DNA of 44,049 nt from Clostridia bacterium (GCA_017524615.1 JAFXVJ010000052.1:1-44049); one strand, 5' to 3'; counted from the first letter of the stretch, positions 23,544 through 31,153 are shown. Numbers and translations are program-made. The notes: a model not told the origin generated them from the letters alone.

Positions 23544-24399
23544 TGCCGTCTCCTCCTTTCCGGGCTGCGGGGCGGGTCCGATGGGCCCAGCGCCAGATAC
23601 GGGAATGATCCTCATGGTATATTTCTCTGAGCAGCTTCCGGATGCCCTCGGCGTCCAGATGGCGGGTCAGCTTGCCTTCCCTGGCCATGGATATGATGCC
23701 CGTTTCCTCACTGACAACGAGCACCAGGGCATCGGTGTTTTCGCTGACTCCCAGGGCTGCGCGATGGCGGGTGCCCAAATCGCGGCTGATAGAGCTGTTC
23801 TCGCTCAAGGTGAGCACGCAGGCGGCGGACACGATCCGCTGGCCCCGGATGATCACGGCCCCGTCATGCAGGGGCGTGTTGGGCTCGAAAATATTCTCCA
23901 GCAGCGGCGCCGAAATAGCGGCGTCCAGCTCGGTACCGCTGCGCTCCGTGATGTCCTTGAGGCCCGTGCGCTGCTCGAATACGATCAGCGCGCCCACCCG
24001 CCGGCGGGACAGCCGCAGCAGGCACTGGGTGATTTCATCCACGATCCTTTCGCTTTCGCCCCGCAGAGAAGAACGTTCCAGCTTCGCGCTGCGGCCGATC
24101 TGCTCCAGCGCGCGGCGCAGTTCCGGCTGGAACAGGATCAGCAGCACGATCACGCCGTTGTTCAAAATACTCCTGAGCAGCCAGTTCAGCGCCGTCAGAC
24201 CGGCCAATTCGCTGATATAGCTGGCCACGATGATGACCGCCAGGCCCTTGAGCACCTGAATAGCCCGGGTTTGCCGGGTGAGCACCACCAACTGATAAAT
24301 CAAAAAAGCCAAAATAGCAATATCAATATAATCAACCCATGTAGGCCGATGAATGATGTTCCAAAAAAAGGTCTGTATCTGATCCCAGAAACCAGTCAA
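23530..24399 (-). CDS. cdaA: Diadenylate cyclase CdaA (c-di-AMP synthase)
   Basis: Makes cyclic di-AMP from two ATP, controlling potassium and osmolyte balance and cell-wall homeostasis. The 289-residue protein has three predicted membrane helices in residues 20-92 and the DAC domain from about 100. The catalytic motif DGA lies at 179-181 (TPLHDGAVIIRG) and the RHRA motif at 211-214. The start is TTG at 24399, with GAGGG 9 bases upstream; no nearby ATG gives the family N-terminus. Together with cdaR it is the Gram-positive CdaA-CdaR module. Confidence 0.96.
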   Translation of the reverse strand: MTGFWDQIQTFFWNIIHRPTWVDYIDIAILAFLIYQLVVLTRQTRAIQVLKGLAVIIVASYISELAGLTALNWLLRSILNNGVIVLLILFQPELRRALEQIGRSAKLERSSLRGESERIVDEITQCLLRLSRRRVGALIVFEQRTGLKDITERSGTELDAAISAPLLENIFEPNTPLHDGAVIIRGQRIVSAACVLTLSENSSISRDLGTRHRAALGVSENTDALVLVVSEETGIISMAREGKLTRHLDAEGIRKLLREIYHEDHSRIWRWAHRTRPAARKGGDGNDEP

Positions 24400-24436
24400 G
24401 CCGCACCACCCTCACTTTCGTACGGTTTTCACGGTT

Positions 24437-24442
24437 ATTATA
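24437..24442 (-). promoter_or_regulatory. -10 box upstream of cdaA
   Basis: A perfect TATAAT on the minus strand, about 38 bases before the cdaA TTG. At 17 bases upstream the -35 reads TTTCAA, a weak match. Confidence 0.5.
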
Positions 24443-24573
24443 CTACAGTTTTCCGCCGCTTGAAATCCCCTTTTTGCAGTTTTTTTCGGTTTCTTTACAA
24501 AGCTTTAACGAAATCTTTTCAGAGGGCCGCCCCGGCCGGCCCCCAAGAAATAACGGCCGGAGCTTCTCTTTTC

Positions 24574-24602
24574 TTGCATTTTTTCAGGAAGAATGGTACA
24601 AT
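24574..24602 (+). promoter_or_regulatory. radC promoter
   Basis: TTGCAT (24574-24579), 17-base spacer, TACAAT (24597-24602), 35 bases before the radC ATG. It is divergent from cdaA; the 24400-24637 gap holds just these two promoters. Confidence 0.75.
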
Positions 24603-24637
24603 TTCTTTGTAAAACAACAGCAAGGGGGCGCTCGCCC

Positions 24638-25405
24638 ATGGATCAAGGGAACCATGCGGGGCATCGGGAACGGCTGCGCGCGCGGTATCTTCAGGAGGGA
24701 CTGGATGGCTTCGAGCCTCATGAGATGCTGGAATTGCTGCTCACCTACGCCATCCCCCGGGTCAATACCAATCCCATCGCGCATCGGCTGATAGAACACT
24801 TCGGCTCGCTGCACGGGGTGTTGGAGGCAAGCCCGGAGGAATTGGAGCAGGTGGCCGGGGTGGGCGCCTCCGCCGCCACGCTGATTTCCATGCTGGTGCC
24901 CCTGTTCCGGGCTTATGAGCGCGAAAAAAGCCGGCCCCGGAAGAAAATCGGCACGTATGAGGAATTGACTGCCTACTGCCGTTCCCTGTTTCTGGGCGCC
25001 ACCGCGGAAAAATTCTATTTGCTGAGTCTGGACGCTCAGCTGAAACTGAAATCCACCAAACTGCTGTTCTCCGGCACGCCGTCGGAGGTGCCTGTCAATT
25101 CCCGGATGATCGTGCAGGAACTGATCCGGCAAAACGCCACAGGCGCCGTGATCACCCACAACCACCCCAGCGGCTCCTCCCGGCCCTCCCAGGAGGACGT
25201 GCGCATCACCCAGGACTTGTATTCCCTGCTCCAGGGCATGGGCATCCGCCTGTACGATCACATCATCGTGTCAGGCGCTGAAATCTACAGCTTTTCCCGG
25301 GGCGGCTATCTGCCCTGCGGCGGGGAAAACGCCGCGGGCAGCCAGGAGCCCCTGGCCGCGGACAGGCCCCAACGCACGCTGCCCGTCCGCAAAACCAACA
25401 GATAA
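24638..25405 (+). CDS. radC: RadC/MPN family JAMM metalloprotein
   Basis: A 255-residue RadC protein: N-terminal UPF0758 helix-hairpin-helix region (HRERLRARYLQEGLDGF; EEMLELLL-type segment; VAGVGASAA) and a C-terminal JAMM/MPN+ domain with the metal motif HNHPSGSSRPSQED (His174, His176, Asp187). The historical link to recombination repair is doubtful, and the biochemical role remains unsettled in the family. The ATG at 24638 is selected by AAGGGGG upstream. A 35-residue tail after the JAMM domain is Pro/Ala/Arg-rich and unusual. Confidence 0.93.
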   Translation: MDQGNHAGHRERLRARYLQEGLDGFEPHEMLELLLTYAIPRVNTNPIAHRLIEHFGSLHGVLEASPEELEQVAGVGASAATLISMLVPLFRAYEREKSRPRKKIGTYEELTAYCRSLFLGATAEKFYLLSLDAQLKLKSTKLLFSGTPSEVPVNSRMIVQELIRQNATGAVITHNHPSGSSRPSQEDVRITQDLYSLLQGMGIRLYDHIIVSGAEIYSFSRGGYLPCGGENAAGSQEPLAADRPQRTLPVRKTNR

Positions 25406-25416
25406 AGGAGCGCGCC

Positions 25417-26031
25417 ATGGCATCCCATCCGAAAAAATCCGTCTGGAGAACTGTTATGCGTATGATTATTCTATTCGCGCTGCTGGGCATTTTGTTTTTC
25501 GGCTTGGCGCTGGGCACGCTGTGCTACGCCGAGGCCCATCCCCCGCAATTGCGGGCGGACAGCCAGGCCATCATCGTGCTGGGCTGCCAGGTGTATCCGG
25601 ACGGCGCCCCCAGCCCGCAGCTGGAACTGCGCCTGACCGCCGCTCTGGACGCCTGGCGGAACGATCCCCGGCTGATCATCGTCTGCGGCGCGCAGGGCGC
25701 CAACGAACCCGCGCCGGAGGGCGATATCATGCGCGCCTGGCTCATTGCCCAGGGCGTGCCGGAAAGCCAGGTGGTGGCGGAAACCGTCTCCACCAATACC
25801 CTGCAAAACCTGAAAAACGCACAGGCCCTGCTGCCCGAAGGCACCGCGAGGGTCACCATCGTCACCAGCGATTATCATCTGCCCCGTGCTTTATCCATTG
25901 CAGGCACCCTGGGGCTGGACGCCGACGGCATCGGCAGCCCCTGCAAGCCGGAATTCTGGGTGAAGAACCACACCCGGGAGGTGCTGGCCTGGGGCAAATA
26001 CCTGCTGACGCAGGTAACCGGCGGGGATTGA
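25417..26031 (+). CDS. DUF218 (YdcF/SanA-like) membrane protein
   Basis: A 204-residue protein with one N-terminal membrane helix (about 14-37) and a DUF218 domain. Family motifs: AIIVLGCQVYPDGAPSPQL, EGDIMRAWLIAQGVPESQV, ETVSTNTLQNLKNAQ, and VTSDYHLPRAL. Members such as SanA and YdcF affect envelope permeability or bind SAM, but the enzyme activity is unclear. AAAGGAG precedes the ATG, 11 bases after radC, so the two form an operon ending in a hairpin at 26051 and a terminator at 26154. Confidence 0.88.
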   Translation: MASHPKKSVWRTVMRMIILFALLGILFFGLALGTLCYAEAHPPQLRADSQAIIVLGCQVYPDGAPSPQLELRLTAALDAWRNDPRLIIVCGAQGANEPAPEGDIMRAWLIAQGVPESQVVAETVSTNTLQNLKNAQALLPEGTARVTIVTSDYHLPRALSIAGTLGLDADGIGSPCKPEFWVKNHTREVLAWGKYLLTQVTGGD

Positions 26032-26050
26032 TCGACACCCGCATCAAAAA

Positions 26051-26071
26051 CGGGCGGCATCGCGCCGCCCG
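26051..26071 (+). terminator. GC hairpin after the DUF218 gene
   Basis: CGGGCGGC and GCCGCCCG form an 8-bp stem around ATCGC, followed by the weak tract TTCAATTATT. Likely 3' end structure; the stronger terminator lies 80 bases further on. Confidence 0.5.
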
Positions 26072-26153
26072 TTCAATTATTGAAGAATCACTCCTGGGAT
26101 GCATCGAAGGGCGCGGTCCCCTCGATACATCACTGGCGTTTATGGATTTGTCT

Positions 26154-26192
26154 GACAGCTGTTGATGAATTGTTCAACAGCTGTCTTTTTTT
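26154..26192 (+). terminator. Intrinsic terminator between radC operon and spoVT
   Basis: GACAGCTGTTGA (26154-26165) and TCAACAGCTGTC (26174-26185) are perfectly complementary with an 8-base loop, followed by seven T. Oriented for the rightward radC operon; the same hairpin also lies just past the convergent spoVT stop. Confidence 0.88.
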
Positions 26193-26199
26193 CCGTGAT

Positions 26200-26754
26200 T
26201 TACTGTTCCATCTGCCGGCCCACGATCCCGGCGGCGGTTTCCGCCACCTTGATTTCCGTGTCCCCCATGCGGGCCCCCTGCTCCCGGGACAGAAGCAGCA
26301 CCGCGCCGATGGCCTCGCCGTCCGCGATGATGGGCGACACGACCTGCGCCGTGTAGCCGGACATATCCTCCTCGTTGGTGACGGGCACGATTTTCCCGCC
26401 GCCCGTGCGATTGGAGGTCACCGTTTGCCGCGCCTGAATGGCGCTTTCCAGATCGGGGCTGATGGGCTTATCCCACAATTCCTTCTTGCTCACCCCGCTG
26501 GCCGCCACTACCTGATCCCGGTCCACGATGCAGGCGATGTGTCCCAGCGACCGGAACAGCGATTCCGTGTAGTCCTTGGCAAAGGATGACATCTCCCCGA
26601 TGGGCGAATACTTCTTGAGAATCACTTCCCCATCCCGATCCGTGTAGATTTCAAGCGGGTCACCCTCGCGGATCCGCAGCGTTCTTCTGATTTCTTTGGG
26701 GATCACCACGCGCCCCAGCTCGTCTATTCTTCTTACGATTCCCGTCGCTCGCAA
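26200..26754 (-). CDS. spoVT: Stage V sporulation protein T, AbrB/SpoVT regulator
   Basis: Forespore transcription factor that tunes SigG-dependent genes in endospore formers. The 184-residue protein has an AbrB-like swapped-hairpin DNA-binding domain (1-50; TGIVRRIDELGRVVIPKEIRRTLRIREGDPLEI in outline) and a C-terminal GAF-like domain with HIACIVDRDQVVAASGV and MSGYTAQVVSPII. Length is normal. The start is TTG at 26754, 9 bases after GGAGG. It implies that the host can sporulate. I could not identify a convincing SigG promoter upstream. Confidence 0.95.
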   Translation of the reverse strand: MRATGIVRRIDELGRVVIPKEIRRTLRIREGDPLEIYTDRDGEVILKKYSPIGEMSSFAKDYTESLFRSLGHIACIVDRDQVVAASGVSKKELWDKPISPDLESAIQARQTVTSNRTGGGKIVPVTNEEDMSGYTAQVVSPIIADGEAIGAVLLLSREQGARMGDTEIKVAETAAGIVGRQMEQ

Positions 26755-26870
26755 TGCTTTGCGCCTCCTTGACCGTTTTCAGCAATAGGTTTTCCATGGC
26801 AGGAGGATTTATGCGAAAGCCAGATGCGGGAAGATTTGGCAGGCGCAGTGTTTTTCTGAAAACCGCGCAG

Positions 26871-26897
26871 AAAAAAAGGGCCGGCTTTCTGGCCGGC
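26871..26897 (-). terminator. Minus-strand terminator upstream of spoVT
   Basis: GCCGGC (26897-26892) pairs with GCCGGC (26885-26880) across CAGAAA, followed by CC and seven U. It would stop transcripts coming leftward from the gene at 27065-27532 and insulate spoVT. Confidence 0.7.
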
Positions 26898-26903
26898 AAT
26901 TTT

Positions 26904-27065
26904 ATACTATTCTCAGTATAAAAGATTATCAGATTTGGGATGAGTTTTTCGCCCTGGCTAAGCTGAATGGAGGGAGGTGTAGCAGCGCTACGTTGACCGG
27001 AATGAAGCAACGCCAGGGCGGAAAAGACACCCAAAGATGATAAGATTTTAGATTGAGAATAGTAT
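26904..27065. repeat. Long imperfect inverted repeat (162 bp), MITE-like or structured element
   Basis: Left arm 26904-26958 and right arm 27012-27065 are reverse complements with clustered mismatches: both begin ATACTATTCTCA, share TTATCA, TTTGGG and end CGCCCTGGC. The 53-base centre contains a further stem (GTAGC-AGC-GCTAC). The left end also holds TTTTATACT/AGTATAAAA, a second palindrome overlapping the arm tip. No open frame of note. The right tip supplies the stop codon region of the gene at 27065-27532. Confidence 0.75.
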
Positions 27066-27532
27066 TATTGATCGCTTCCCAGCACGCTGTCCTGGCCGGC
27101 GACGACGATCCGGATATTCAAAGTGCCCTCCTGAGGCGTTGCGACCCCGCTGATTTCACAGTCTGCGGGATGATCCAGAACAGTGAACGTCATGGCCGCG
27201 CCATCCTGGAACTTCTGGGCGTCACTCAGGCATTCTGCCATGAACTGCATGGTCTGCTGCGCCTCTTTGTTCAGCTCATCCGTCCTGTCGCCGTTCATCT
27301 CCCCGCTGTCCGCAAGATAAACCGCGTAAACCATAGCCTTCCCTGGAAACGGGCGCTTCCTCCCAGGTAAAGGTATACCCGCCGCGTTTGCGATGACGCC
27401 AAACACCGATTGGAAGATATCCGACGTGGCGTTGATCGGCGTTCCCGGCTGGATGGTCAGCGTATCCGCAAACGCGCCGACGGATACGAGCGCAAGGGTA
27501 AGTGCCAGAAACATCGCTGCTGTTCTTTTCAT
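27065..27532 (-). CDS. Secreted protein of unknown function
   Basis: A 155-residue protein with a clear signal peptide (MKRTAAMFLALTLALVSVGAFA, cleavage before DT). I recognise no family. The mature part is short and acidic, with one cysteine (ECLSD) early and DCEISG late. Around residues 51-68 the annotated frame reads IPLPGRKRPFPGKAM, basic and Pro-rich, whereas the adjacent frame over the same bases reads YTFTWEEAPVSREGYG, which looks more protein-like. Two compensating indels are therefore possible. The 3' end runs into the tip of the long inverted repeat, which may have replaced the original C-terminus. Confidence 0.6.
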   Translation of the reverse strand: MKRTAAMFLALTLALVSVGAFADTLTIQPGTPINATSDIFQSVFGVIANAAGIPLPGRKRPFPGKAMVYAVYLADSGEMNGDRTDELNKEAQQTMQFMAECLSDAQKFQDGAAMTFTVLDHPADCEISGVATPQEGTLNIRIVVAGQDSVLGSDQ

Positions 27533-27791
27533 GGTGAATTCCCTCCCTGTTTTTTCCGGCTCTCCGCATCCGCTGCATATGCGCGGCGTGCCGCCGAATC
27601 GTTTTGTTTTCCGAAAACATTATATTGTGGTATCTTCCAGCCTGCCCATCAGGAGAACCCTTTGTTTTTTCCGTCATTCCGGCCCATTTTTACGAAAAAT
27701 CCTGACAGCAATCATACTGAAAAGCCGGTGCGGCTGCTCTGATCGCGCCGGAAAATTGGCTGCAGAAAACTGCATCTGCGTCAATCAGGTC

Positions 27792-27820
27792 TGGACGAAT
27801 GCCCGTTGGTATGATATAAT
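27792..27820 (+). promoter_or_regulatory. Promoter for the secreted protein at 27849
   Basis: TGGACG (27792-27797), 17-base spacer, TATAAT (27815-27820), 28 bases before the ATG. The rest of 27533-27791 shows only a TATAAT on the minus strand near 27620 that may serve the leftward gene. Confidence 0.6.
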
Positions 27821-27848
27821 AAAGAAAAAAAGAAAGGGGTATCCTCCT

Positions 27849-28409
27849 ATGAAAAAAATGCTTGCTGTCATCATTGCGCTGTGTATGCTTCTCCCCTTTG
27901 CCGCGTTGGCCGAAACCCCGGATGCCTATACTTCCGCTTCTTCCACAAAGACTGTTCTGAGCGGCGAGGCTCTCCTGGAGGCGGAAAAAGTCCTGGTGGC
28001 GCAAAGCTCTTTGCTTTCCTCCGCCGATGAAGCGAAGGCCGAAGGATACGTGGCAAAGCAGGGAACGTCCACCGCGCAGATCATGAGCATCAATCCGGAC
28101 GGTTCCGTCGGGCTGAGCACCATCAGCGAATGGAAGTACGAAGACGGCAAAGCGTATGTGCGGCTGACGCAAGGCCAAAACGCGCTGAACCTGGCGGCGG
28201 TCGGCGCCACCGGCACCCTGCTGGTAAAGGGCCAGGGCTGCTTCTATCTGCTGCATCTGAAAACTATCGAGGTCGTCGTGCTGGAATACAGCGAAGAGAC
28301 CGCCGGACAGTTCGACCAGTACTATTCCGGCGCTGCCAATAAGCTCAATGAATACGATATCACCTTTGAAGTAAGCACCATTGAGCAGACCTATGCGCTC
28401 ATGTTCTGA
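27849..28409 (+). CDS. Secreted protein, possibly PNPOx-like split-barrel
   Basis: A 186-residue protein with a signal peptide (MKKMLAVIIALCMLLPFAALA). The centre, STAQIMSINPDGSVGLSTI through EDGKAYVRLTQGQNALNL to GTLLVKGQG, resembles the beta strands of flavin-binding pyridoxamine-phosphate-oxidase-like split barrels in order and spacing, but I cannot confirm FMN contacts. An exported split-barrel protein would be unusual, so this is a tentative fold guess. AAAGGGG precedes the ATG and a good promoter lies upstream. A bidirectional-looking terminator follows at 28466. Confidence 0.7.
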   Translation: MKKMLAVIIALCMLLPFAALAETPDAYTSASSTKTVLSGEALLEAEKVLVAQSSLLSSADEAKAEGYVAKQGTSTAQIMSINPDGSVGLSTISEWKYEDGKAYVRLTQGQNALNLAAVGATGTLLVKGQGCFYLLHLKTIEVVVLEYSEETAGQFDQYYSGAANKLNEYDITFEVSTIEQTYALMF

Positions 28410-28465
28410 TTCCGGCGCCGGATGGGCATGAGCAGTCCATCACCGACTGATGCCGAATCGGCACG

Positions 28466-28510
28466 CAAGCCCGCCGTCCCATCGCACGGGGTGGCGGGCT
28501 TGTTCTGTTT
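28466..28510 (+). terminator. Terminator between convergent genes
   Basis: CAAGCCCGCC (28466-28475) and GGCGGGCTTG (28493-28502) form a 10-bp stem followed by TTCTGTTTC. The stem could serve the rightward gene and, less well, the leftward one at 28564. Confidence 0.7.
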
Positions 28511-28563
28511 CAAAACTGAAGATGCAAAACCTTGCTAAAAAGACCGTTGTTTTCTTTTGTATT

Positions 28564-28824
28564 TCAGTTTGCCCGCATAGTGCGCTTCGCTTTTTCTTCC
28601 CGCATACGGTTCGCTTCCAGCCGGTTTTGATTGTCAAGCAGCAGGCTGCGGGTCAAATCCGTCAAATCATCGTTTCCCGCATGGAACACCGCCACCTTGT
28701 ATTTCTGCTTCTGATACTGCCTGTACAGCGGCGGCAGCCGACGCTGCATTGCCAGGTTTTCCTCATCGGCATGCGTCAGCCAGATACACACCAGTCGCTG
28801 ATCCGCGTGTACGTCCACCTCCAT
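28564..28824 (-). CDS. Small hypothetical protein (86 aa)
   Basis: An 86-residue soluble protein beginning MEVDVHADQRLVCIWL, with an Arg/Gln/Lys-rich centre (YRQYQKQKYKVAVFHAG) and a charged helical tail (NRLEANRMREEKAKR). AAAGGGGG lies 7 bases before the ATG. From memory, similar short proteins occur beside conjugation or mobilisation genes in gut Firmicutes, but nothing of that kind is adjacent here. No function can be assigned. Confidence 0.65.
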   Translation of the reverse strand: MEVDVHADQRLVCIWLTHADEENLAMQRRLPPLYRQYQKQKYKVAVFHAGNDDLTDLTRSLLLDNQNRLEANRMREEKAKRTMRAN

Positions 28825-29148
28825 GGGCTGCCCCCTTTCTTCCTGTCCTGTTCCGCCAGGTTCAGTCTGGCAGATTTAGTATGATGAAAGAATTTGATTT
28901 TTATCGCATTCATGCAATTTTTTCCCAAAAGCGCCGCGTCTTGGGCACCTGTTTGGACAGCCCCGTCCGGGGGCGCGGTTTTAAATGCCGCGTCGATTGC
29001 CCGGCGGCTGCCATCAATGCGCGCGCATTCCCAGGCCCTGGAAACAGCCATATTCAGGCAATCCAGGCCATCTTTCGACTGTTTTTCATCGGCAGGAAAC
29101 GCCCATGCGTAATTTCATAGCTTGACCCGATGAAAAAAGCATTGGAGA
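28825..29148. other. Gap with no gene identified
   Basis: About 320 bases holding no open frame with a credible start on either strand. A short GC stem (GCCCC-GTCCG-GGGGC near 28965) followed by GCGGTTTT is the only structure seen. An open minus-strand frame over 28776-29051 overlaps the 86-aa gene and lacks a ribosome binding site, so it is not called. Confidence 0.5.
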
Positions 29149-29177
29149 TTGATTCTTTCACAGCTTTCGGATATAAT
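29149..29177 (+). promoter_or_regulatory. Promoter ahead of the methyltransferase region
   Basis: TTGATT (29149-29154), 17-base spacer, TATAAT (29172-29177), followed by AGGAG and an ATG that opens a broken reading frame. Confidence 0.65.
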
Positions 29178-29180
29178 ACA

Positions 29181-29380
29181 GGAGAAATATGCCTGCAATC
29201 CAGTAAGAAACTATCAGCATGAAAAGCAAAAAACGGAAGAACTGAAAGCGGCAGAAAAGGAAAAAGCGCCGTATATCGCCAGTATTCCGGCAGCCGGACG
29301 CTGTTTCAGATGATGCCGGACAAGTATAAGAAATACGGGCTGCCGGGTTCAAAACAAAGTGGGATCTTTCAGCAAGGAGT
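29181..29380 (+). pseudogene. Possible remnant of a degraded small gene
   Basis: Downstream of a promoter and AGGAG there are protein-like stretches in different frames: RNYQHEKQKTEELKAAEKEK in one, and QYSGSRTLFQMMPDKYKKYG in another. No single frame joins them, and the ATG behind the ribosome binding site stops after five codons. This fits a frameshifted remnant, of unknown family. It may alternatively be only leader sequence for the methyltransferase. Confidence 0.3.
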
Positions 29381-29386
29381 ATGTTT

Positions 29387-30175
29387 ATGAGCACAAGAAC
29401 GGAGATTGTCAGCAGTTTTTACGATCAAGCCGATGAGGACAACCGGCTTCTGAGAAGTAGGCATGGACAGCTTGAATATGCTGTAACCATGCATTACATC
29501 CACCGTTTTGCCGCTCCGGGCTCCAGTTTACTGGAGGTTGGCGCAGGGACCGGCAGGTATTCTATCGCGCTGGCGAAGGAAGGCTTCCATGTGACCGCTG
29601 TGGAATTGGTGGAAAGCAATTTCTCGGTTTTACAGAAAAACAGCAGGGGCATAGAGCAATTAAAGCCGGTTCAGGGCGACGCAACGGATCTGAGCAGCTT
29701 TGCCGATCAGTCCTTTGATGTGACGCTCGTACTGGGGCCTCTCTATCATCTGTATGAAAAAGAAGATATTCACAAGGCGATCAACGAAGCTATCCGGGTA
29801 ACAAAGAAAAACGGGATGATCTTCTTCGCTTTTATCTCTGTCTACGGGATCATGTACGCCAATTATCTTCAGGGCAACTGGGCCGCAGGGATGGAAGAAA
29901 ACTTCACAAAGGATTACAGCGTGCGGCATTTCAAGGAGCAATTGTTTACCGGTTACGATATAACCGAGTTCGAGAAGCTGTTTGAGGAAAAGCCTGTGCG
30001 ATGGATTACTACTACCGGAACGGATGGTATTCTGGAGCCTATTGAAGACCGAGCGGATTTTGATATCACTGATCAGGATTTCAAGGCGTTTGTGAACTGG
30101 TATCTGGCATTTTCGGAAAAACGGGAGCTGCTTGGCAATACCAATCATCTTTTATATCTATGCCAAAGGCTTTGA
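29387..30175 (+). CDS. Class I SAM-dependent methyltransferase
   Basis: A 262-residue soluble methyltransferase. Motif I is SSLLEVGAGTGRYSIALAKEG (about 48-68), then acidic VTAVELVESN, GDATDLSSFADQSFDVTLVLGPLYHL (motif II region) and EAIRVTKKNGMIFFAFI. It resembles the small-molecule methyltransferase group (Methyltransf_11/25), so the substrate is open. The ATG at 29387 is preferred because AAGGAG is 7 bases upstream; an in-frame ATG 6 bases earlier is too close. It is the first gene of the looser accessory stretch and is followed after 58 bases by a membrane protein. Confidence 0.88.
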   Translation: MSTRTEIVSSFYDQADEDNRLLRSRHGQLEYAVTMHYIHRFAAPGSSLLEVGAGTGRYSIALAKEGFHVTAVELVESNFSVLQKNSRGIEQLKPVQGDATDLSSFADQSFDVTLVLGPLYHLYEKEDIHKAINEAIRVTKKNGMIFFAFISVYGIMYANYLQGNWAAGMEENFTKDYSVRHFKEQLFTGYDITEFEKLFEEKPVRWITTTGTDGILEPIEDRADFDITDQDFKAFVNWYLAFSEKRELLGNTNHLLYLCQRL

Positions 30176-30233
30176 CATATTCCGGTTTTACGAAAAAAAC
30201 AAACCGTAAAGAACAGGAGGCAAAAGGACAGCG

Positions 30234-30851
30234 ATGATCAAAACCGCTTTGCTCCTGGCGGTGATCGGCCACATCCTCTGCGGCATATGCGACTGCCTGC
30301 TGAGCTATTCCCCAAAGGGCAGGCTGAACCTGAAGGAGATCAGGGATCCGGAAAAGATGCATGTGCTGTTTGAGGGGATGCCGTTATCGTACCCGATGGT
30401 GTCTATTGTCATGGGCACTTTCGCCATCCTGCTGTTCAGTTTCGGCTATTTTGCACTGAGCCATTGGATGCAGCAGTTCTCCCCCGCCGCGGCGAACATC
30501 CTGTTTATCTCAGCGGCTGTGTTCCTGATCCCGATCACGACCCATCATGTATTCTGCGGCGCTGTCGAATGGCTGTATATCCGGCTGGGCCGCACCAGGG
30601 AAGCCCGGGACGCCGTGCTCGGATTGCAAAAAAAGAGCATCGTTACGATGTTCGCTGGATATGCCGGGCTGCTGGCATTTACGGGGACGCTGTTCTTCAT
30701 GACCGTCACGGGAAGGACCGCCGTTCCGCAATGGGGCTGCGTATTCAACACGCTGATATTCATGCTGGCATTGCTCCCCACAAAGCTGCCGGCAAAGGGA
30801 AACATCGCCGGCGCGCTGATGTTTTTGGGATTGCTGTTCATCATCCCGTAA
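30234..30851 (+). CDS. Integral membrane protein of unknown function
   Basis: A 205-residue protein with about six hydrophobic helices (LLLAVIGHILCGICDCLL; MVSIVMGTFAILLFSFGYF; ILFISAAVFLIPITTHHVFCGAV; VTMFAGYAGLLAFTGTLFF; VFNTLIFMLALLP; IAGALMFLGLLFIIP). Two adjacent histidines in the third helix (ITTHHVFCG) and a Cys-rich first helix are notable. I believe it belongs to an uncharacterised DUF family of Firmicutes membrane proteins. AAAGGA lies close before the ATG. Probably co-transcribed with the methyltransferase. Confidence 0.7.
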   Translation: MIKTALLLAVIGHILCGICDCLLSYSPKGRLNLKEIRDPEKMHVLFEGMPLSYPMVSIVMGTFAILLFSFGYFALSHWMQQFSPAAANILFISAAVFLIPITTHHVFCGAVEWLYIRLGRTREARDAVLGLQKKSIVTMFAGYAGLLAFTGTLFFMTVTGRTAVPQWGCVFNTLIFMLALLPTKLPAKGNIAGALMFLGLLFIIP

Positions 30852-31016
30852 TACGCAACACGTTTTCCGCGCACGGGCAGCGCAGAAAATTTGTGGCAAA
30901 CGGTACAAGGCAAAGGACAGATGCCGTTTCATGCGTATGGGAGCAAAGAGGATCAAGCGATATGGGTGCCGCGCGGCTTCACGCAAACGGATCAGTATTT
31001 CGTGGCAATTTTCTGA
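30852..31016 (+). pseudogene. Possible C-terminal gene remnant
   Basis: Immediately after the membrane-protein stop the same frame continues open for 54 codons and reads like protein: ENLWQTVQGKGQMPFHAYG, then KEDQAIWVPRGFTQTDQYF, ending at a TGA inside the loop of a terminator. No start with a ribosome binding site exists. It looks like the tail of a lost gene that kept its terminator. Confidence 0.3.
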
Positions 31017-31032
31017 TTTTGCCACATTTTTT
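31002..31032 (+). terminator. Intrinsic terminator
   Basis: GTGGCAA (31002-31008) and TTGCCAC (31019-31025), loop rich in T, followed by ATTTTTT. Ends the methyltransferase/membrane-protein transcript. Confidence 0.8.
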
Positions 31033-31074
31033 CAAATAAAATGAAAAATCACCTTGCGTTATGTATTGCTTGTG

Positions 31075-31091
31075 ACGTAACGTTATATAGT
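31075..31091 (+). promoter_or_regulatory. Candidate promoter -10 with overlapping palindrome
   Basis: TATAGT (31086-31091) is preceded directly by TGACGTAACGTTA, which contains the perfect palindrome TAACGTTA. No clean -35 at normal spacing. It may be a regulated promoter for the hydrolase at 31211, 120 bases downstream. Confidence 0.35.
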
Positions 31092-31153
31092 AGGATGTCA
31101 CTGAACGGGGGCACGGAACGATGCCGTAGGACCCCGAAGACCCGGAAGCTGGC

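Noticed and set aside
26755-26903. SigG promoter for spoVT
   Set aside because: GAATA-like bases exist, but no matching -10 (CATNNTA) at 17-18 bases spacing.
28776-29051. Minus-strand frame of 91 codons
   Set aside because: Overlaps the better-supported 86-aa gene in another frame and has no ribosome binding site.
31071-31091. MerR-type operator reading of TGACGTAACGTTATA
   Set aside because: The 19-base spacer and -35 that would define a MerR promoter could not be placed; kept only as an unassigned palindrome.
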